A stretch of 42,462 bases of DNA from Nemertoderma westbladi (Eukaryota; Xenacoelomorpha; Nemertodermatida; Nemertodermatidae), in contig JAUCBJ010008233.1 of assembly GCA_032718475.1 (NCBI GenBank), forward strand, positions 1 to 42,462, in the 5' to 3' direction. Of the stretch, positions 41,193 through 42,462 are shown in pieces (the first letter of the stretch is position 1; every line of letters starts with the position of its first letter). The notes below the pieces were generated by a model. It did not search any database, was not told the DNA's origin, and saw only the letters and a program-made list of their open reading frames with translations. The position numbers and the translations under genes were made by a program.

Positions 41193-41765
41193 CTAATCTG
41201 GCATGTGTCCATCAACAAATGACCCAATATCAAAACGATACAGTTTCTGACTCCTTACAGTACCACCCATAGGCGTAGGTCTTGCCAACACCTTTACTAC
41301 TGAGCGATGCGGCTGCAACCCAAACTCTGACTCTAGCTTGAAGGTCGCTGATCCAGGGAGTTTTATATCACTGCGAATGCGAGAAGCAAACTGCACTTCA
41401 AGTTCCCCCTCCTCACGAATCTTAACTAACAACGACACAAAGTTTTTGACAACTCTATCTCCAGGGACAGAAACTAGTAGCCAATCACCTACTTCGACAA
41501 CAGACTCATCAATGTTTACAACAGAATTCTCAGTATCCTGTACTTCAGACACGGTATCAATATGGTTAGTGCTGTCAGTGTTCGTTCGAACATTGTGAAC
41601 GGGGTTGCTAAATTGATGAATAACCGGTTTGCCATCGACGAAGGTAATTTGGTGAGATGACAAGATTCCAATCAAAGGAGTTGCTGCTGCAAAGTGAGTT
41701 GCAATATCAGTTTTAGATGCTGGTAAAGGGTGTAAACTGCGATCGCGATGGGTTTTAGTGACTTC
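41193..41765 (-). CDS. Terminal exon of an unidentified, probably transposon-encoded protein (GDWLLV domain)
   Basis: The - strand frame is open from 41813 to a TAA at 41193. A good acceptor, TTTTTCTTGTCCAG|GAAGTC, places the exon start at 41765 in phase 0, giving about 190 residues. It begins EVTKTHRDRSLHPLP. The middle VVEVGDWLLVSVPGDRVVKN, then VSLLVKIREEGELEVQF, looks like a small beta-barrel (SH3/Tudor-like) module of the GDW-LV type found at the C terminus of uncharacterised, often transposon-linked invertebrate proteins. The tail ends LYRFDIGSFVDGHMPD. I do not recognise a catalytic domain, and the 650 bases to its right contain no further exon I can support, so the N-terminal part is missing or outside the window. 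The motif copies surround but do not enter the exon. Confidence 0.5.
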   Translation of the reverse strand, partial: EVTKTHRDRSLHPLPASKTDIATHFAAATPLIGILSSHQITFVDGKPVIHQFSNPVHNVRTNTDSTNHIDTVSEVQDTENSVVNIDESVVEVGDWLLVSVPGDRVVKNFVSLLVKIREEGELEVQFASRIRSDIKLPGSATFKLESEFGLQPHRSVVKVLARPTPMGGTVRSQKLYRFDIGSFVDGHMPD

Positions 41766-41917
41766 CTGGACAAGAAAAATTAATTTTTTTGCAATAATGG
41801 TACAATTTTGCACAGATTGATGTGCCTATAACTTTCCTATAAAGTAATTTCATTGTTTGAATACGTGCGACTTTCTATGTATAAGAAATATAGACAATTG
41901 TGTGACATGTGTTGAAA

Positions 41918-41933
41918 TGTGACTCGCGGGACA
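41918..41933 (+). repeat. TGTGACTNCNGGGACA motif, copy 7
   Basis: Reads TGTGACTCGCGGGACA. Confidence 0.8.
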
Positions 41934-42085
41934 AAATTTTATCACTCATTGCTACATCCAATGTTAACACTACGATGTAATAATCTATATGCAGTGGAGA
42001 CCCATGTCATACATTAGGAAAATCTGCCACTGTTTGCCACATACACTCCGATTTATTTTCTTAATGGAAACTTTTCATACTATTT

Positions 42086-42101
42086 TGTGACTTCCGGGAC
42101 A
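42086..42101 (+). repeat. TGTGACTNCNGGGACA motif, copy 8
   Basis: Reads TGTGACTTCCGGGACA. Confidence 0.8.
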
Positions 42102-42462
42102 CGATTTCAGGGATGTTTTTGAGTGCCATGCTCTGCTTTATAATATGTAGCACAGGCCTAAATCTCTAGTATATGAAAGGTGTACATATTGCCTGTTTGT
42201 AAACAAAAAATATTCGTTCCAGTCTGCAATCTAGTACTATTGCTTAGCATATTATATTTACATACCGTTTTTCACTACGACTTAAAAACATGTTGCCTTT
42301 ACTTTAAAACATCGAAAAAATTTTAATGTTGCATTAAAAGTGATATGTTCTCCATTTTCATACATTTCAACTATCCCCAGCACCGATTTCATAACAAATT
42401 TTGATGATTCCGGACTTTTATATTCCCATGGTCGTGTCCCATTTTCTGTGGAATTGCCCATT

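Larger units (their letters stand above)
40408..42462 (-). mobile_element. Unclassified DNA transposon with dispersed TGTGACTNCNGGGACA motifs, right end at or beyond window edge
   Basis: Left end: TTAA (40404-40407), then GGTGTATTAGGGTAATTCCA and TGTGACTCCTGGGACA. The right end in reverse complement reads AATGGGCAATTCCACAGAAA then ATGGGACACG. The two share GGGYAATTCCA and TGGGACA and are therefore probable terminal inverted repeats. Eight motif copies lie between 40428 and 42101. One terminal exon is present (41193-41765, - strand). The TTAA suggests a piggyBac- or Kolobok-type insertion, but this is inference because the right duplication is outside the window. Confidence 0.55.

Overview
This is animal nuclear DNA, most likely from a marine invertebrate. 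It has spliced exons, tRNA-derived SINE heads, APE-type LINE, LTR and DNA transposon fossils, AT-rich introns and very large minisatellites. There is no bacterial-style operon or Shine-Dalgarno context. I cannot name the species. The only host gene I recognise is a fragment of an SLK/STK10-type (Ste20 GCK-V) serine/threonine kinase on the + strand. Two probable exons (10948-11178 and 14969-15682) and one good exon (16037-16182, with the KRTRKFVVDGVE signature) all join in phase 0. The kinase domain exons would lie left of the window. I could not find the C-terminal PKK coiled coil to the right.

Layout. 1-1740 (- strand): a 580-codon open frame running off the left edge, a coiled-coil Gag-like protein of a probable LTR retrotransposon, preceded by three near-identical hairpins and perhaps an LTR promoter at about 3.9-4.1 kb. 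5558-7935: a decayed MULE-type DNA transposon with a FLYWCH-like finger, motif-rich terminal inverted repeats and a candidate 12-bp target-site duplication; a 141-bp sequence is repeated identically on its two sides. 8.86-10.85 kb: a 36-bp minisatellite with an 852-bp internal duplication. 10.9-16.2 kb: the kinase exons, with a Harbinger-like MITE, a tRNA-derived SINE and a 49-bp minisatellite in the introns. 16.14-23.09 kb: a roughly 7-kb 45-bp minisatellite that grows directly out of the coding end of the kinase exon. 23.25-27.95 kb: the same 36-bp minisatellite as on the left, but inverted, with a shared flank. 27.95-35.25 kb (- strand): an apparently intact two-ORF LINE inserted in that array. 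ORF1 carries a SAP-like motif, a 27-bp coding repeat, a Ulp1-like cysteine protease and a C-terminal RNA-binding-like region; ORF2 is endonuclease plus reverse transcriptase. 35.5-38.45 kb (+): a frameshifted Ty3/gypsy pol fossil. 40.4-42.46 kb: a DNA element bounded by similar inverted ends, peppered with eight copies of TGTGACTNCNGGGACA and containing one terminal exon on the - strand.

The most unusual signals are (1) the minisatellite that multiplied an exon-intron boundary of the kinase gene, (2) the eight-copy dispersed motif in the right-hand element, (3) the LINE ORF1 with a Ulp1-type protease fold whose catalytic Asp position appears to be Ser, and (4) the two inverted 36-bp arrays with conserved flanks and hairpin-forming units. 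Most long open frames in 8.6-10.8 and 16-28 kb are artefacts of repeat periods divisible by three or of stop-free repeat strands, and were not annotated as genes.
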